NCBI RefSeq assembly: GCF_043641665.1
Contig: NC_092193.1
Coordinates: 16,873,501 to 16,937,500, forward strand
Length of the DNA: 64,000 nt
DNA from: Enoplosus armatus
Lineage: Eukaryota; Chordata; Actinopteri; Centrarchiformes; Enoplosidae
Reading direction: 5' to 3'
Part shown: positions 27,263-39,204 of the stretch, piece by piece
How positions within the stretch are numbered: the first letter of the stretch is position 1
Layout: the number at the start of each line of letters is the position of its first letter
The notes under the pieces: generated by a model
Told to the model about the DNA's origin: nothing
What the model saw: the letters and a program-made list of their open reading frames with translations, nothing else
The model's database searches: none
Translations under genes and position numbers: made by a program

Positions 27263-28182
27263 GTCTGTTGTCTAACATCCCTCCATCACCCGGGAGGACA
27301 GGAAAGGGAATAACTGCAACCCAGGAGTCAACAGTTTGAATGAACTTGAAAAATGTGGGAAGAAAATAAGTGCTCTCACCTCCTCAACAACCATTTCAGT
27401 TTCATCTGAGAATGGACAGAAGGATTAACTTCCAGGCTTTGCAAACCTCCTTTGCCACCAGTAGCACAAGAGCACACCGTCTCAGTTGTTTCCTCCTCAT
27501 TTTTCCAGCAGAGCCACTCCGACACTGGCCACCATCACACTGGTTTTACAGAGCAGCCTCCAGAGTTGAGTGGGTGCGACGGTTCCCTCTCCTGTTAGCT
27601 CCACGCTCTTTGCTCTGCATGATGCGTTCGTATGTATGTGATGGAAATGCTGGTTAATTAATATGTATATACCATAAAGAGGACTGTCACTGTCTGTTCA
27701 TATTAACATAACTTGTCATAAATACAGCTGTAAAATAGAAATTACAATTTGATAAATATTTAATCTTTTCCATAAGACTTTGTTACAATGTAAACTTTGT
27801 GAACAATAAACAGTTTTATCATAGTATTAAGACTTTTTTCCTTAATGCTGAAAAAAAACTAACCCTATACCAGTGTGTAAACATTAATTGATCAACACCC
27901 TACTCTTAATATTCCAGTAAACAGAGGTACATGAACTCACCATGGAGCATTTGCTTCCATACATAGAAGTCCCATCACAGACCTATGGCTCAATTTATAC
28001 TGTATACAATGCATAACTCAAAGCTGGATAAAGCATAGACAGACTTTCTACCTTCAATAAGGATAGACTGTATATGACCCCTTTAAGGCATCCTGGTATA
28101 TAAAAGAAATCTAACAGGATCCGATTAGTTTTCAAAAAGAAACTCCCTCTCCCTTATGTCAAAGTCCTTGTTTGAGAGTCCA
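27263..28182. other. Tail-to-tail spacer imp3 / sec22b
   Basis: This holds the imp3 3' UTR with AATAAA at 27805-27810, then the presumed sec22b 3' UTR. No coding exon is seen. Confidence 0.6.
27805..27810 (+). terminator. Polyadenylation signal of imp3
   Basis: AATAAA lies 543 bases after the imp3 stop and is followed by a T-rich stretch. Confidence 0.6.
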
Positions 28183-29876
28183 TCAGAGCCACCAGAAGCG
28201 CACATAGATGATGAGTGTGATGAAGAACACTGCCACAGCAGCCACCTTGGCATACGTGGAGCGGGTGTTGAGGTACTTGGCATCGCTGCGGTACTTCTTC
28301 GACAGGGAGGACAGATTGCTGGCTTTTGTGTCCAGAGCTGATGGAAATACAAGAATCAAGATGAGATGAGCTGGACATTTCCTTAGCAATAAATGTACAT
28401 TTCGTTTTAAAAGGTTGTGTACCAGTACTTACTACTGTAAGAAAAGTTGGGAACAAGGGCACCTTTAGTATTGTTCAGCAAAATTGTAATTATATCATGA
28501 GGTATTTTGTCCCCTGTGTTTCATACAGGTACCCTGGCCAGGACTGATTTACTATTATGTACTTACCAGAAAGAGCTTCTCCTCTTTGCAGAACTTCCTC
28601 AATATTTGCGACCATAATTCTCTGGACATCCTGTAGCTCTGTGTTAATGCTGCCCAGGTTCCTCCTGGCCCGGCTGTCAACGTATGACTTCTTTATTTTC
28701 TGGATGTATGTGTCTGGAACAATGCATGTATGATGTGAGCCTAGTCAAGGATTTTGTTCTTTCTGCAGAGAGTGAAAGACACAATGTCTCTTGAATGGAC
28801 CAGATCACAAATAGTCTCACCAAACTCGATGAAAGAGTATGGCCTCGTCACTGTGGGCACTCTTCTTCCATACTGGTCGTGGAACTCGGTGTGGAGGTCT
28901 TCAAGGTACGCAAAAGCCATCTTTTTGGGAAATGAAGCCTCACAGAGTAACAGGTAGCACACACCCTTAGCTATTAAGTAGCTGAAAACGAGAGAGGTTC
29001 AGTCCAAATCAATGGTTATTTATAATGACTTTGATGCCTGGTAACATATGTATCAAACTAAACTTCACTGTACGATATTACAGAAGTAACATGGATTGTG
29101 TTTCAGGTTGGATTTTCCCTTTTATAATACACTAAGTGAACAGCAGTAGTTGGTGCTTGTGGTGACTTACTGAAAGTGCATGTCCCCGGCCTCCAGGGTA
29201 CAGCGGTCCGGACTCTGAGCATTCAGTTTACGGCACAGCTGCTTGGCTTGGCTCTGGTACTTCTGGAGGTTTCTTCCTGACTGACAAAGATGAGCAAAAA
29301 CAGGTTATAGTGAGAGCTGCCATACGTAAAGTTGCATAAATTATGTTCTATCAAGACTCGTATTTAAATGACACAAATAGTCCAAAGGCCAGATTAATGA
29401 ATTCGACAGTTTAATGTACAAATCTTTACATTCACTGTAACGCCTGAAACCGTTCACAGTGCTTTCTTTTGGCACACAAACCGTACAATAAACTATTTTT
29501 TAATATTTATCTACACTTTGAATAAGTTCCTCTTTTATTTCCACAATTATTTTCAGTAAAATAATTCACACACGGTCAACAGAAATGTAACTACGTACAT
29601 ATTGTTATATGATATATCTAAAATAAGCGGCTGCTTTGTGGATTATCTAGTTGTATAAAACATTTCAAAATAAAGTATTTATTCTTGTTTTTGGGAGGTC
29701 TACTCTTCACCTTTGCTAACATCACATTTTTTGAATGGAGTTTGGCGTGTAGTTCTCTTCATACAGAGAGGCTACATGGGAAAGCTAGCGTCCATTCATA
29801 CCTGTTCGTCCTCCTGTATAGACGCAGCGAGCGGCAGGCCGTCCGCGACACGAGCGACCATTGTCAGTGAAATCAT
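28183..29876 (-). CDS. sec22b: Vesicle-trafficking SNARE SEC22B
   Basis: Five exons on the minus strand (29876-29802, 29280-29171, 28981-28821, 28713-28567, 28337-28183) give exactly 215 aa, the human SEC22B length. SEC22B is the R-SNARE of ER-Golgi transport. The longin domain is encoded by exons 1-3 ([47 protein letters not shown]). The SNARE helix lies in exons 4-5, with the zero-layer arginine in [11 protein letters not shown]. The C-terminal membrane anchor is [19 protein letters not shown]. All key positions are present. It is divergent from the c1orf21 homologue and tail-to-tail with imp3. Confidence 0.97.
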
Positions 29877-31619
29877 GTCGATGGAGGTCAGTAATCGGCG
29901 GCGTCAACTGTCGATTTTGTCAGAGACAGTCAACTTCAGAAACTTCGTATGTTTTGGCTGTCAACTTTGATGATGCAGAAGGAATGAGCTGGACGGAAGT
30001 TCATGGTGCGCCGATGAATAAAGCCCGAGTCGAAACTGATGAAATGCAACTTCGTAGTCGAATTGTCATCGCATAAAGAGGTAGGACGCCTCTAAAATCG
30101 TATGGACAATGAAGTAGATTGTTTTTGTTCTGCTCTGAACATAATAGTACTTTCAGATTTTAAAAATATGTATTTTCGAAATTCACATTAGCCGTTGTTT
30201 GACTCGGTTCTTTATTTTCTAATCAGTAGGCGTTATTTTATCACTTTAACATAGTATCAGGCCATGAGCTCCAGCAGTCCGACCAGACAGCTGGCAGACG
30301 GACTGACTGCATCTCGACTGCTGATGCCTGTGTGGAGCCGAGAGGTGCAGATGCGGTCTGTCTGGGTCCTCCGTCTGGAGTGAAGCCGCTCTGAAGTACA
30401 ACCAGAGGAAGGAGCCCTGAACCATGGATAAACCAGAGAGGTAATTTTGCTGTACGTTTATTTTGCAATCTATTGTTTGATTATTTGGTTCCGTGTATGC
30501 GGTATCGTCCCGGCGTTTCCTGTTGGCCGTGGAATGGCTGCTCTTTTCGCATCTTTTGTTATTATTAGTTTGAGGAACCCTGATCTTTGGCCTCTTTCCG
30601 GTGTTGTGAAATGAGGCGATGTTTGACATTTTGCGGCGCATTTCACTCTCACCTCGCTCCTTTCTTATTTGCTTGCCTAAATGGTCTGAGACAGCCCAGT
30701 GATGCACCGTGTTATCCGTTTGTGGGTTACATCTGCAGCTTTTATAAATGTCCAAATGAAAGCTCACAGTCAGGGGGACAGTGATATGTGCGGAGCAGCA
30801 GATATCTGCAGCTGGACTCAGCTCTGTGGTCCGTGCGTTTAGGATCAACCATACCATATGGGGATCAATCGCTATGCATCTTCGAGAGCCTATTGCAAAG
30901 CACTACCGAGTCATTTGGTCTGCCACACCGTTATGTTAGCCATATTGCTGCGGGTCCTACATGCCGATATAACGGTGGAGATGGGGGCACTTGTGCGCAG
31001 CCACTTTAATCCTCTGAGCGCCACAGAAAACCCCCATTCACTAATAGAAATGAGCCGGCGGCTTGGCACAGTGGCATCCTAACAGCTTGAAAGGCCTTAT
31101 TGTTGCGGTGCAGCTGGCACCGCCGTGCGCACGTTCTGATTGGTGTTTTCCCAGACCGGCGTGTGCGTGACTCACAACCCGGCTAAACCGTCTATTTGAC
31201 TGTCTTTTCAAGAAGAGATTGAGATGCCCGCGTGCTTTGATTCCGGGGTGCGGCGCTTCATGACTAATTGATTATGATTTTTTTTTTTTTGATCGCCAAT
31301 CTTGAGTCCAGGAGATTTCTTTCCCTGTGAAATGAAGACTAGTTTCCTTCTTCTCCTTTAAGAGGTCAGTCCGTTTGGTCCTCACTCTCCAATGGATGTC
31401 TGAGAGGCTCCTCAGATGATTTCCCCAGAGACAACACCTTCATCAAGAGGCCTGTCTGTGATCTGAGGCTTTTCTGCGTGGAGGTCTTTGCTGATATAAT
31501 ATGTTATTGAACTACTGATCTACACAGATCTAGCCATACTTTGTCTCTCTCTCAAACCTGCCCCCCAGATGTGCCTGTAATGCTCAGGGGTGAGAAGGAG
31601 AGCAGCTGAGGAGGAGGAG
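29877..31619. promoter_or_regulatory. Divergent sec22b / c1orf21 promoter region and 5' UTR
   Basis: A segment ending CCAGAGAG before a GTAATT donor at 30441/30442 may be a non-coding first exon of the c1orf21 homologue (about 30260-30441). It contains an ATG (30423) not shown to join the main frame. A T-rich tract ending in CCCCCCAG just before 31569 may be the acceptor of the first coding exon. No other gene is recognised in the 1.7 kb. Confidence 0.4.
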
Positions 31620-34600
31620 ATGGGCTGCACCTCTGCCAAGCAGGTGTCTGCCGTGCCCAACGGCGAGGAGGGCCAGAATAAAGCCTACAGCAACGGGGAC
31701 CTCCTCTCTGGTCAGTCTGTTTTACTGTACACACTGATGTTGGAGACACATTACCCATGCAACTCTATGTCCAGATGGTTTTTCACTTCCTTAATCTTGC
31801 TTTCATTTGGGGGTAGACCGGCCTCTTGATAAATATGAGGCATCTCCATTCATCAATGTCATTCACTGCTGACATGGAAGCTCCTGTGTGACACAGTCTG
31901 CGATTTTTAAATTTAAGGTCACACTTACATTGATATGAGTATAGTAAAATAACAATATTAACCCACTGTGGAGATGATACCTTCACTTTTTCAAGATCCT
32001 GCTGCTCTCAGATAATCACAGAACTTATAATTAGTGCTTCCTTAAAGGCAGGTGCTGCATTAAAAGTCAAACAGTTAGAGCTATGAGCTGAATCTTGTCT
32101 AGGGCTGCAACTAACAATTCATTAATGCAGCTGTAATCATTTCAGCTCTCTTTATAAATACATTTCTATGTAAATACAGAATATATGCTATATATTTTGT
32201 TAAACATATTTTTTGCAAAGATAAAGAAAGTACTAAAAAAGCACACATCTGTGAGCTGGCATATTATTTTCATTTCTCTTCTAGCTACCACTAGATAAGT
32301 GCTCCTTTTATATTAACAGGAGGCCAAATGGGACGGAGAAGTTGTGCTTTCAAAAAGAAAAAAAAGACAATAATAGTACACTGTGTAAATGCAACCTTAA
32401 TTTGTCAAAGATATTTGAAAAATGGTTAGCAGTGACTAAAGTGCTGGGATGACCTTTTAAACGCTCAGACTGGCAAGCTGTCAGGTCCTAATGAACCCTT
32501 AATGAGTGCTTCATTAATGGCAGGTGTACATGCTGTGTAAGACACATGTCTATTACAGGTGCCTGACAGCACAAATGTAGGCCAGTCTCACAGCTTCTCG
32601 TCATAGTTGTTAAAGTTGCTACAGATGAATAATGAACTGAAACTATCTGTGAGCCACAATGATAATCTGATGTGTTATAACTGTACGTGTCCATCAGGCC
32701 ATCGTTACTATGCGTTTCCTCCCTAAATGCGTGGGAGTGAGATGGAGGGGGTGGGGGTGGGGTGCTGTGCATGTGTGAGAGAAAAGATGGAGAGGCAGAG
32801 AAAAGGAGGAGAATCAGGCTGACAGCTCATGTGTTTGCAGCTTGCCAACCTTTGTTAAGAGAGGATTTAGTCTGCAGCGTGAGAATTCAAGCACATAATT
32901 ACTTTGCCAAGTGCTGAACTGTGAGAACTGTTAACCCGGAGGACTGTGCCGATCAGAGCGGCTGTGAGTGGGTCGTTGTCTGCGTTCGCCAGCCGCCGGC
33001 CTCTGCTGTTGTGTATTAATAAGAGGGGATGTGCTCCTCTCTGCCTCTCTGTCTCCCACTCTGTCACAGATGAGTACAAGATGAAAGGAGTGGAGAAAGT
33101 AAAGTACATCGGCGGAGACGAGGAAGGAGTGGACGGCCAGGACAGCACAGTGCGTGATTCTGTTGTACTCTCTGTATTCTATTCAACGTCTCTAATGGGA
33201 CATTTACTGTATATTACGATGGCTCCTGTTTATCTGTTTGTGAAAATGGCCAATTTGCAATCAAAATGACATAAACTTCATATTCAGACACATTTGATCC
33301 CATGCTGGAACATTGTGCTGCATCCATCTGCGTATGAATGAGGGAAAACTGAATAATTGTAACACAACAATGCAGGAAGATAATGGAGTTTGTATTAATA
33401 CCACACATTTGTTATGCAAAGTGTATCAGATTTTATTTAAAGTTGAATTAGTTAATATAAACTGCTCTGTTTAAAATATCATGATTCTAAAACGATATAA
33501 GGCAACAGTAGAATCTCTTAGTTAATGTTTTGATCAGATGGTTGATGTGTGTGTGTGTTTGGATGTCTTGCAGGAGAAAAGTGCTCTCCTTGGTAAAGGT
33601 CAACACATGGATGAAACAGGGTCAAATGGAAATGGAAAGATTCTGTAAGTGTCACTGACGATGCAGCTTTTGCTATTACAATGTCACGTCTTTTTACATG
33701 TTGTGTATTAGTACCGTGCTTGTCGCCGTCATGTCCCAAGTTATTATACCGCAAGGCTCTAACCTGCTGCACCTTTTATCATCGCAGGAGCATCCACTCC
33801 TCGGAGAGTCAGCAGGAATTCTTCAGGATGTTGGATGAGAAAATTGAAAAAGTAAGGAATGACCAGCCAGCGTTGGAGCATCGCTTTTTGTTTTGATGGG
33901 GTTTTTTTGTTTTGCAAAAAGCTCCTGCTAAATGACATACTGGAGGTTAATCCCATCGCTGCAGCAAATCTGTAGCGAGTGAGGACACAGCAGATGACAT
34001 AATGAAACCTCAAAACAGCCTCAATCTGTCACGTCCAGTGCGTTCCACTAGTGTGGTTATTTAAAGTAGTATTGTTGAAAACATGTTTCACTGACGGTGC
34101 TGCAGTGTGACGAGATCTGGTCAGAGAGTTGTTTACTTAAACTCTGGCCTGGGCCATGTTATTCTATCTCTTTCTCATTGTCAACGATTGCCATGAAAAG
34201 ACCAAAACCAACAATGAATTGATTCAACTAAAAAGTATTATAAGTGTATCTAAAGCTAGCTTATTCCTGTGTGACATAAAGCTCTATTGTTGTCTCTAAA
34301 CTATTAGAAGCACATCTATGAGCCACAATGTCGCACACATTGAGCACAGGCACTGCAGTTTAGTTCGAGTCAATCCCACATACACCGTCCTGCTGCCGGA
34401 AATACTCACTAGCAGACCAAATGTGTGTCTATGCGCGGATAACAATAGTGCCCAACAAATGCACTGTTTACTCCTGTTTTAGTAACGTTTGCTAATGGCT
34501 ACACTGGCCAGCTGTTTAGGGACATTATTTAGCCTTTTAAAATTAATAGATTTATGTATTCGGGAGGAACAAACTTGCCACAGACAGGGTAGGGCAACGG

Positions 34601-34987
34601 ATTAACGTTGACATTGCTGGTTCATCTTTAATGGGATTTGTTAAAAATAAAATAACGCCAGTCTTATCCTAACTGGTTTTGTTTGTGCCTGCAGTTTCCT
34701 ACATATGTAAGACTGCCTTTCAAAAGCTCCTAGAGAAGATGTTTTGCGTTCAGTTTTGAGCTATACATGTGTGTGAATTTGGTCTGATGTCTGTCATTTC
34801 ATTCATTATTAATTTGAATATTTGACATGTGATTTAGAATACTTTTGCTGTAGCATGATATGTATTAATCAATGGGCTAAGCCTTAGGAATAAGAAATAC
34901 ACACAAATAAGACTAAAAATATAATGTACATTAACGTTTTGTTCACAGGGCCGGGACTACTGCTCAGAGGAGGAAGATATGACATAG
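31620..34987 (+). CDS. c1orf21: C1orf21 homologue (small MGC-start protein)
   Basis: Five coding exons (31620-31710, 33070-33149, 33574-33644, 33788-33851, 34949-34987) join in phase to 114 aa. Human C1orf21 is 121 aa. The N-terminus MGCTSAKQVSAVPNGEE and the C-terminus ESQQEFFRMLDEKIEKGRDY followed by CSEEEDMT match that family strongly. The middle is acidic and variable. The function is unknown. MGC suggests N-myristoylation and palmitoylation (inference). Immediate neighbours tsen15 and colgalt2 are also its neighbours in human 1q25.3. AATAAA at 35905-35910 closes the transcript. Confidence 0.93.
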
Positions 34988-37331
34988 CACTGTGGTCGAG
35001 TGTCCGTCAGTCCCAATATGAAAGAGCCGTCATTCCAGTGTTGCAGATGGACCGTACCATGTGTTACCATGTCCGGGTGGGGGACTGACCCTTGTTATGT
35101 ACACACCTGAGAAAAATGGATTACTGACTTGAATCAAGCACCTTTTTGCCCTCCTGCTCACAACCTTAGTTCCTCTCCACATATCAACCAAGAGAGAAAT
35201 GACCTCCAAAATCAAAGATGGTTCAGTATTTATACGCTTTCAAGGTTCTCCAAGGGGAGAGAACGTTTGGGTTTACCTCCTTAGAGGAGCCGTTACAGGA
35301 TGGCCGAGATCTTTGGGATTTTTAAGATACACTTGCTTTTCCTGGAAGGCCAATATACATGGCTGTCACTGAGGCCTCCTGTGGACATTTGAAACATTCA
35401 GACTGTTGCAAATATACATTTCCAGCAGCAGGAGCAACCGGTGCTCTTGTGGACACAAAGTGAAAATAATGTCTCTATCTGCATCATTTTGAATATTTCG
35501 TCCTTGAATGCCTCCCTGAAAAGTTAAGGGGCTGGAAACTTCCTGCATTCCAAGACACAGTATGAACCTCTTTTCTACAGTACGTTGGCCAGTACAGTGT
35601 GTTCGTCTGTCCATGTCTGTTTCTGCTATAATGTAGAGTATTTATGTTGAATAAGGCTCAGGGTTGAAGTGTTGTAATCTTTTGTCTCATGTAGTCAAGT
35701 CCTTCCTCTCATTAAGACACTGTCGCACCATTAAAAAGACACTCATGCACTCACACAGCAGGGTTATTGATGTCCCCTGTTCGGTATCTGATCCATGTTA
35801 ACCCAACAGGGTGGACACTGCAACATCACATAGAAGTCTGATTATGTATTTCGCTCACCAGTGTTGTGTTCAGTTTCTATGTTGGATTTTTGTTTTTCTA
35901 GAAAAATAAAAAGCGTTTTCAGTAACTGATCCCCACAGCGGACGCTGTCGTGTTAAAGAAGGCCGACACCACCTGGAGCTCATGAAAACAATAGGTGACA
36001 GGATCATTAGTGGACGGCTTAATGCAGTTGTGAATTACAGCCCAACTAATACACTGGTATGTCTGATATTATCAGGCAATTTTAACTTATAGAGATATCA
36101 ATATTGGCTCATATGTTACCATTAAGTAACAATAAATTATAGTACAGAAATGCTAAAGATATAATAGAGGTCACCATTAACATAGTTTGTCCACCAGAGA
36201 GCACTGATACATTTATTTTCCAACTGTAAAATGCTCAGTACATAGTACAGTCACTGTAGCAAACCAGCCTTACATGTTGGTCTATTCATTTCTGTGTGTT
36301 CAACTAAGGTAAGACATAAACAGAGAAGTAACATTACATTACTTAGCTGGCTAGTTAATAGCTACACAAAGTAAGCCAACTAGCTAATTCAACACATAAA
36401 AACAAACTTTCCTTGCACACACATGAATTTATTAAACTTACCTTGTTTCCACCTTCGACTGGAGCTGACTTAAATTACACTCTCCCCCGTTAGCTTAATT
36501 TATTGATAATCTCTGTGAGTAAGTGAACTGTTTACTTTTCCGGTATCGATTGCAGCCGTTACCTTGTCACATCGGTCAGTGCTCCTTTTTAAAATAAGGT
36601 ACTTCTGTTTTTAAGGAAATAACAAAATAAAAGGCAAAAAACTAATATGATTTAGTATGCGAACTTCACATTTATTTGGCACAAACTAACCGTGTGTGGG
36701 AGTAGTTTACAGTCACAATTTGAGGCACTCAATATTGTCAATATTTATATCAGCCTATTTGAAGGTTTTGAGGAAGATGTGACCAAATACTGTAAAGTAT
36801 AGGGCTGTGTGAACACACTGCAATGAGGGAGCACCTAGTCAACTATGCAGTGTGCATGCGTACAACAAATCTCCACAACATGGCAGGTTTGGGGGAGCAG
36901 GCTTGCGGTCTGTCACAGTCACCAAGTTGATTCTCAAAACATTAACGAGGCGATTGAGGAAAGCAGGACAAAATGCTGTCTTTCATCTCTTTCTCTTGTT
37001 AATTACTGCATCATTTTAACTCCTCACCTCATGTGAAAAGTTTTCAAATAATATTAACTCTTTCACTCACCCGCCAGGTAACAATGTGTCAGCCGTTTTA
37101 AAGAGTCACATGCCAGAAAGTCTGGAAACCACTGAAGTAGATGGATGTTGCCAGCGGTTTCTTACTGAGAGGGAATCATAGGCTCGGCCTCTCAGCCAAG
37201 TACAGCACCTAGTTGGGCGCTGTGGTTTGGTCCATTTGCACCTGCTGCCACGATGTCAGTGCAGTGCACCTCTCCCATTCTGCTCCTCTGTGGTTCACCC
37301 ACAACACCAAGGTGTCTCTCACTCCAGCTGC
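34988..37331. other. c1orf21 3' UTR and tail-to-tail spacer to tsen15
   Basis: The first 920 bases are the probable c1orf21 3' UTR, ending at AATAAA 35905-35910. From there to 37331 I see AT-rich DNA and no coding exon. The tsen15 3' UTR is presumably at the right end. Confidence 0.55.
35905..35910 (+). terminator. Polyadenylation signal of c1orf21 homologue
   Basis: AATAAA within an A-rich context, 918 bases after the stop. Confidence 0.6.
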
Positions 37332-38572
37332 TCAATGCTGCTGCTGCTGCCGTCTCTTCCGGTGCTGCCGGCGTCCCAGGTCCTGGAAGGGGCCTACAGG
37401 AGGGTCAGGTGTCACCAGCCCATCAGTCATCCTCTGGTAGACCAGGGTGGAGTCAGAAGCCACAGCACACAGCAGCATGGGGAAGCCTCTGTCCAGCACA
37501 CGACGTATGCTGCACAGCAGAGAGGAGGAAGCTGTAAGTTTGGGACATTTGGGAAGACAACTTGTGACAGTAAAAGGCTTTAAACTGAGAGATGGAGGTG
37601 GCAGGACGTTTGAGAGCTTCTCCAGTGTCTCATTACCTTTTGTGGCTCAGAGATAGGTGAGCAGGCAGCGGAAGAATTGTCTGGATGGGTGCTCCTTCCT
37701 TCTCCCTCCCTTCCAGCAAAACCACCTGCAGCTCAGGACTCTTGACATAAGACACCTCTTTCCACCGACGCACTGCGGAGAACAAGAAACACAGTGTAAG
37801 AGTGTGGTAGCCTAACTTAGTCTATGGCTAACTGTAGTGTCTCCTCCAAAGGTTATTACAGGGATGTAGTACTTTGTTGATACAACAGACGTACTGAATA
37901 CTGATTCACCTTTTTATCGTTTTTCTCTGGCTGGCTTATTTTTGCACATTACTCTCCATGTGCTAGAAACCAAGTAGAGGATTACAGGTTAATGCAGTAT
38001 GTAAGTTAGGCATTGATGTGTCAGAATTGTGTGCACTGATTACATGGCCACTTATACTTTTTAAGGATTTAAAGATATCTTAAATTTAGTTTTGACTAGG
38101 AGAAATAAAGTTTTAGATACCTTGAAATACAATTTCTACTAGTAAGAATGACATTGTGCATTGTTATCATTCTGACTAGTGAGAATACAATTTTGACTAC
38201 GGATATCTAATATGTAATTACATATAGGAGTGTAATTGTTAGATGACCCTCATCTCTGCATGACACACAAACAAACAAGCAAACAAACAAACAAAAAAGT
38301 ACTGGCTGCTGCTAAACTCTGAAACTCTTATCAAACTGACCCTCAGCCAGATCCATGTACACAAGGAAAGCTGCGTGTACTTGTGCACTGTCCTCAACCT
38401 CCAGATTCTTCATTTGCTGATACTAAAACAAGAAAAAACAACCGTGGTTATTGCATGATTTAGCATCACACCTCTGAATGCATCACTTGGGTCCGTGAAC
38501 ACTCACCGTTGGATGCTGAAGGATCCAGTTCGCGGGTGGAAGTTTCTCCGGCACGTCTGACGCCTCCGACAT
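37332..38572 (-). CDS. tsen15: tRNA-splicing endonuclease subunit TSEN15
   Basis: Four exons on the minus strand (38572-38507, 38416-38341, 37772-37637, 37509-37332) join in phase to 151 aa. Human TSEN15 is 171 aa. TSEN15 is a structural subunit of the nuclear tetrameric endonuclease that cuts pre-tRNA introns. Matching blocks are QVHAAFLVYMDLAE, SPELQVVLLEGREKEG, IQTILPLPAHLSLSHK, SDSTLVYQRMTDGL and VTPDPP. The fold is the small endonuclease-like domain without catalytic residues. The tail ends KRRQQQQH, encoded by a CAG-rich stretch, unlike the human ISLRR end. It is head-to-head with colgalt2. Exon boundaries are set by consensus splice sites and phase. Confidence 0.93.
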
Positions 38573-39087
38573 TTCAATGACTAAACGTATCTACAGACTC
38601 AAATATACAGCCTCATTAACCTGCAGGACATACCGCTGCTGTCACGGCATGTGTGAGTTTTGTTTTCAGGTTTGCCGGCGTGCTACAGTTTAAGTCGTCC
38701 GGCAGGAAAATGTTACTCATTCTTTTTTTTGCCTGTCAGAATGGGCAGCAGCAGCAGCTCCTGCCTTACAGACCAAACTCAGGGCACAAGTAAGTCTGAA
38801 ACATATGCGATAAATTAATTAAAGTCCTCTCACTCTTTAGCTTATATATGTTTTTATATATTTTAAGACATGAGGAATTAAAAGCAAGATAAAACAATAT
38901 ATAAATTGATGATAAACGTAAAAGAGAAAATGAGCAATTAATTGATTGTAAAATCATTATACATTGTTGATATGTTTTACAATAGCTTTAAACAACAATA
39001 ATAATGATAATAATAATAATAATAATAGCTTTTCTAATATTTGCGTAGGCTTTCTGTGTCACTCTCTCTCTCCCTGAGTGTGTGTGT

Positions 39088-39130
<43 letters not shown>

Positions 39131-39204
39131 CGTGTGTGTGAGAGTCTCTCCGTCAGTTGCACCAGTCTGAGGCTACAGAGACTTCAAGGTGCCCTGTTGG
39201 AAAT
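38573..39204. promoter_or_regulatory. Divergent tsen15 / colgalt2 promoter region
   Basis: A 632-bp interval lies between two divergent start codons. It holds a (TAA)n tract at about 38998-39030 and a long (GT)n tract at 39077-39127 that ends only 77 bases before the chosen colgalt2 ATG. An ATG-containing segment with a donor at 38789/38790 could be an alternative first exon but encodes no signal peptide in the required frame. Confidence 0.5.
39077..39127. repeat. (GT)n microsatellite upstream of colgalt2
   Basis: An almost pure GT tract of about 50 bases with one interruption, in the presumed 5' UTR or promoter. Confidence 0.95.

Noticed and set aside
30788..31082. Overlapping + strand frames upstream of c1orf21
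   Set aside because: No homology and no splice sites in suitable phase; treated as 5' intron.
38710..38789. Signal-peptide-like frame MLLILFFACQ as colgalt2 exon 1
   Set aside because: The 80-base segment ends in phase 2 while the next exon needs phase 1, so it cannot join the enzyme frame as written.
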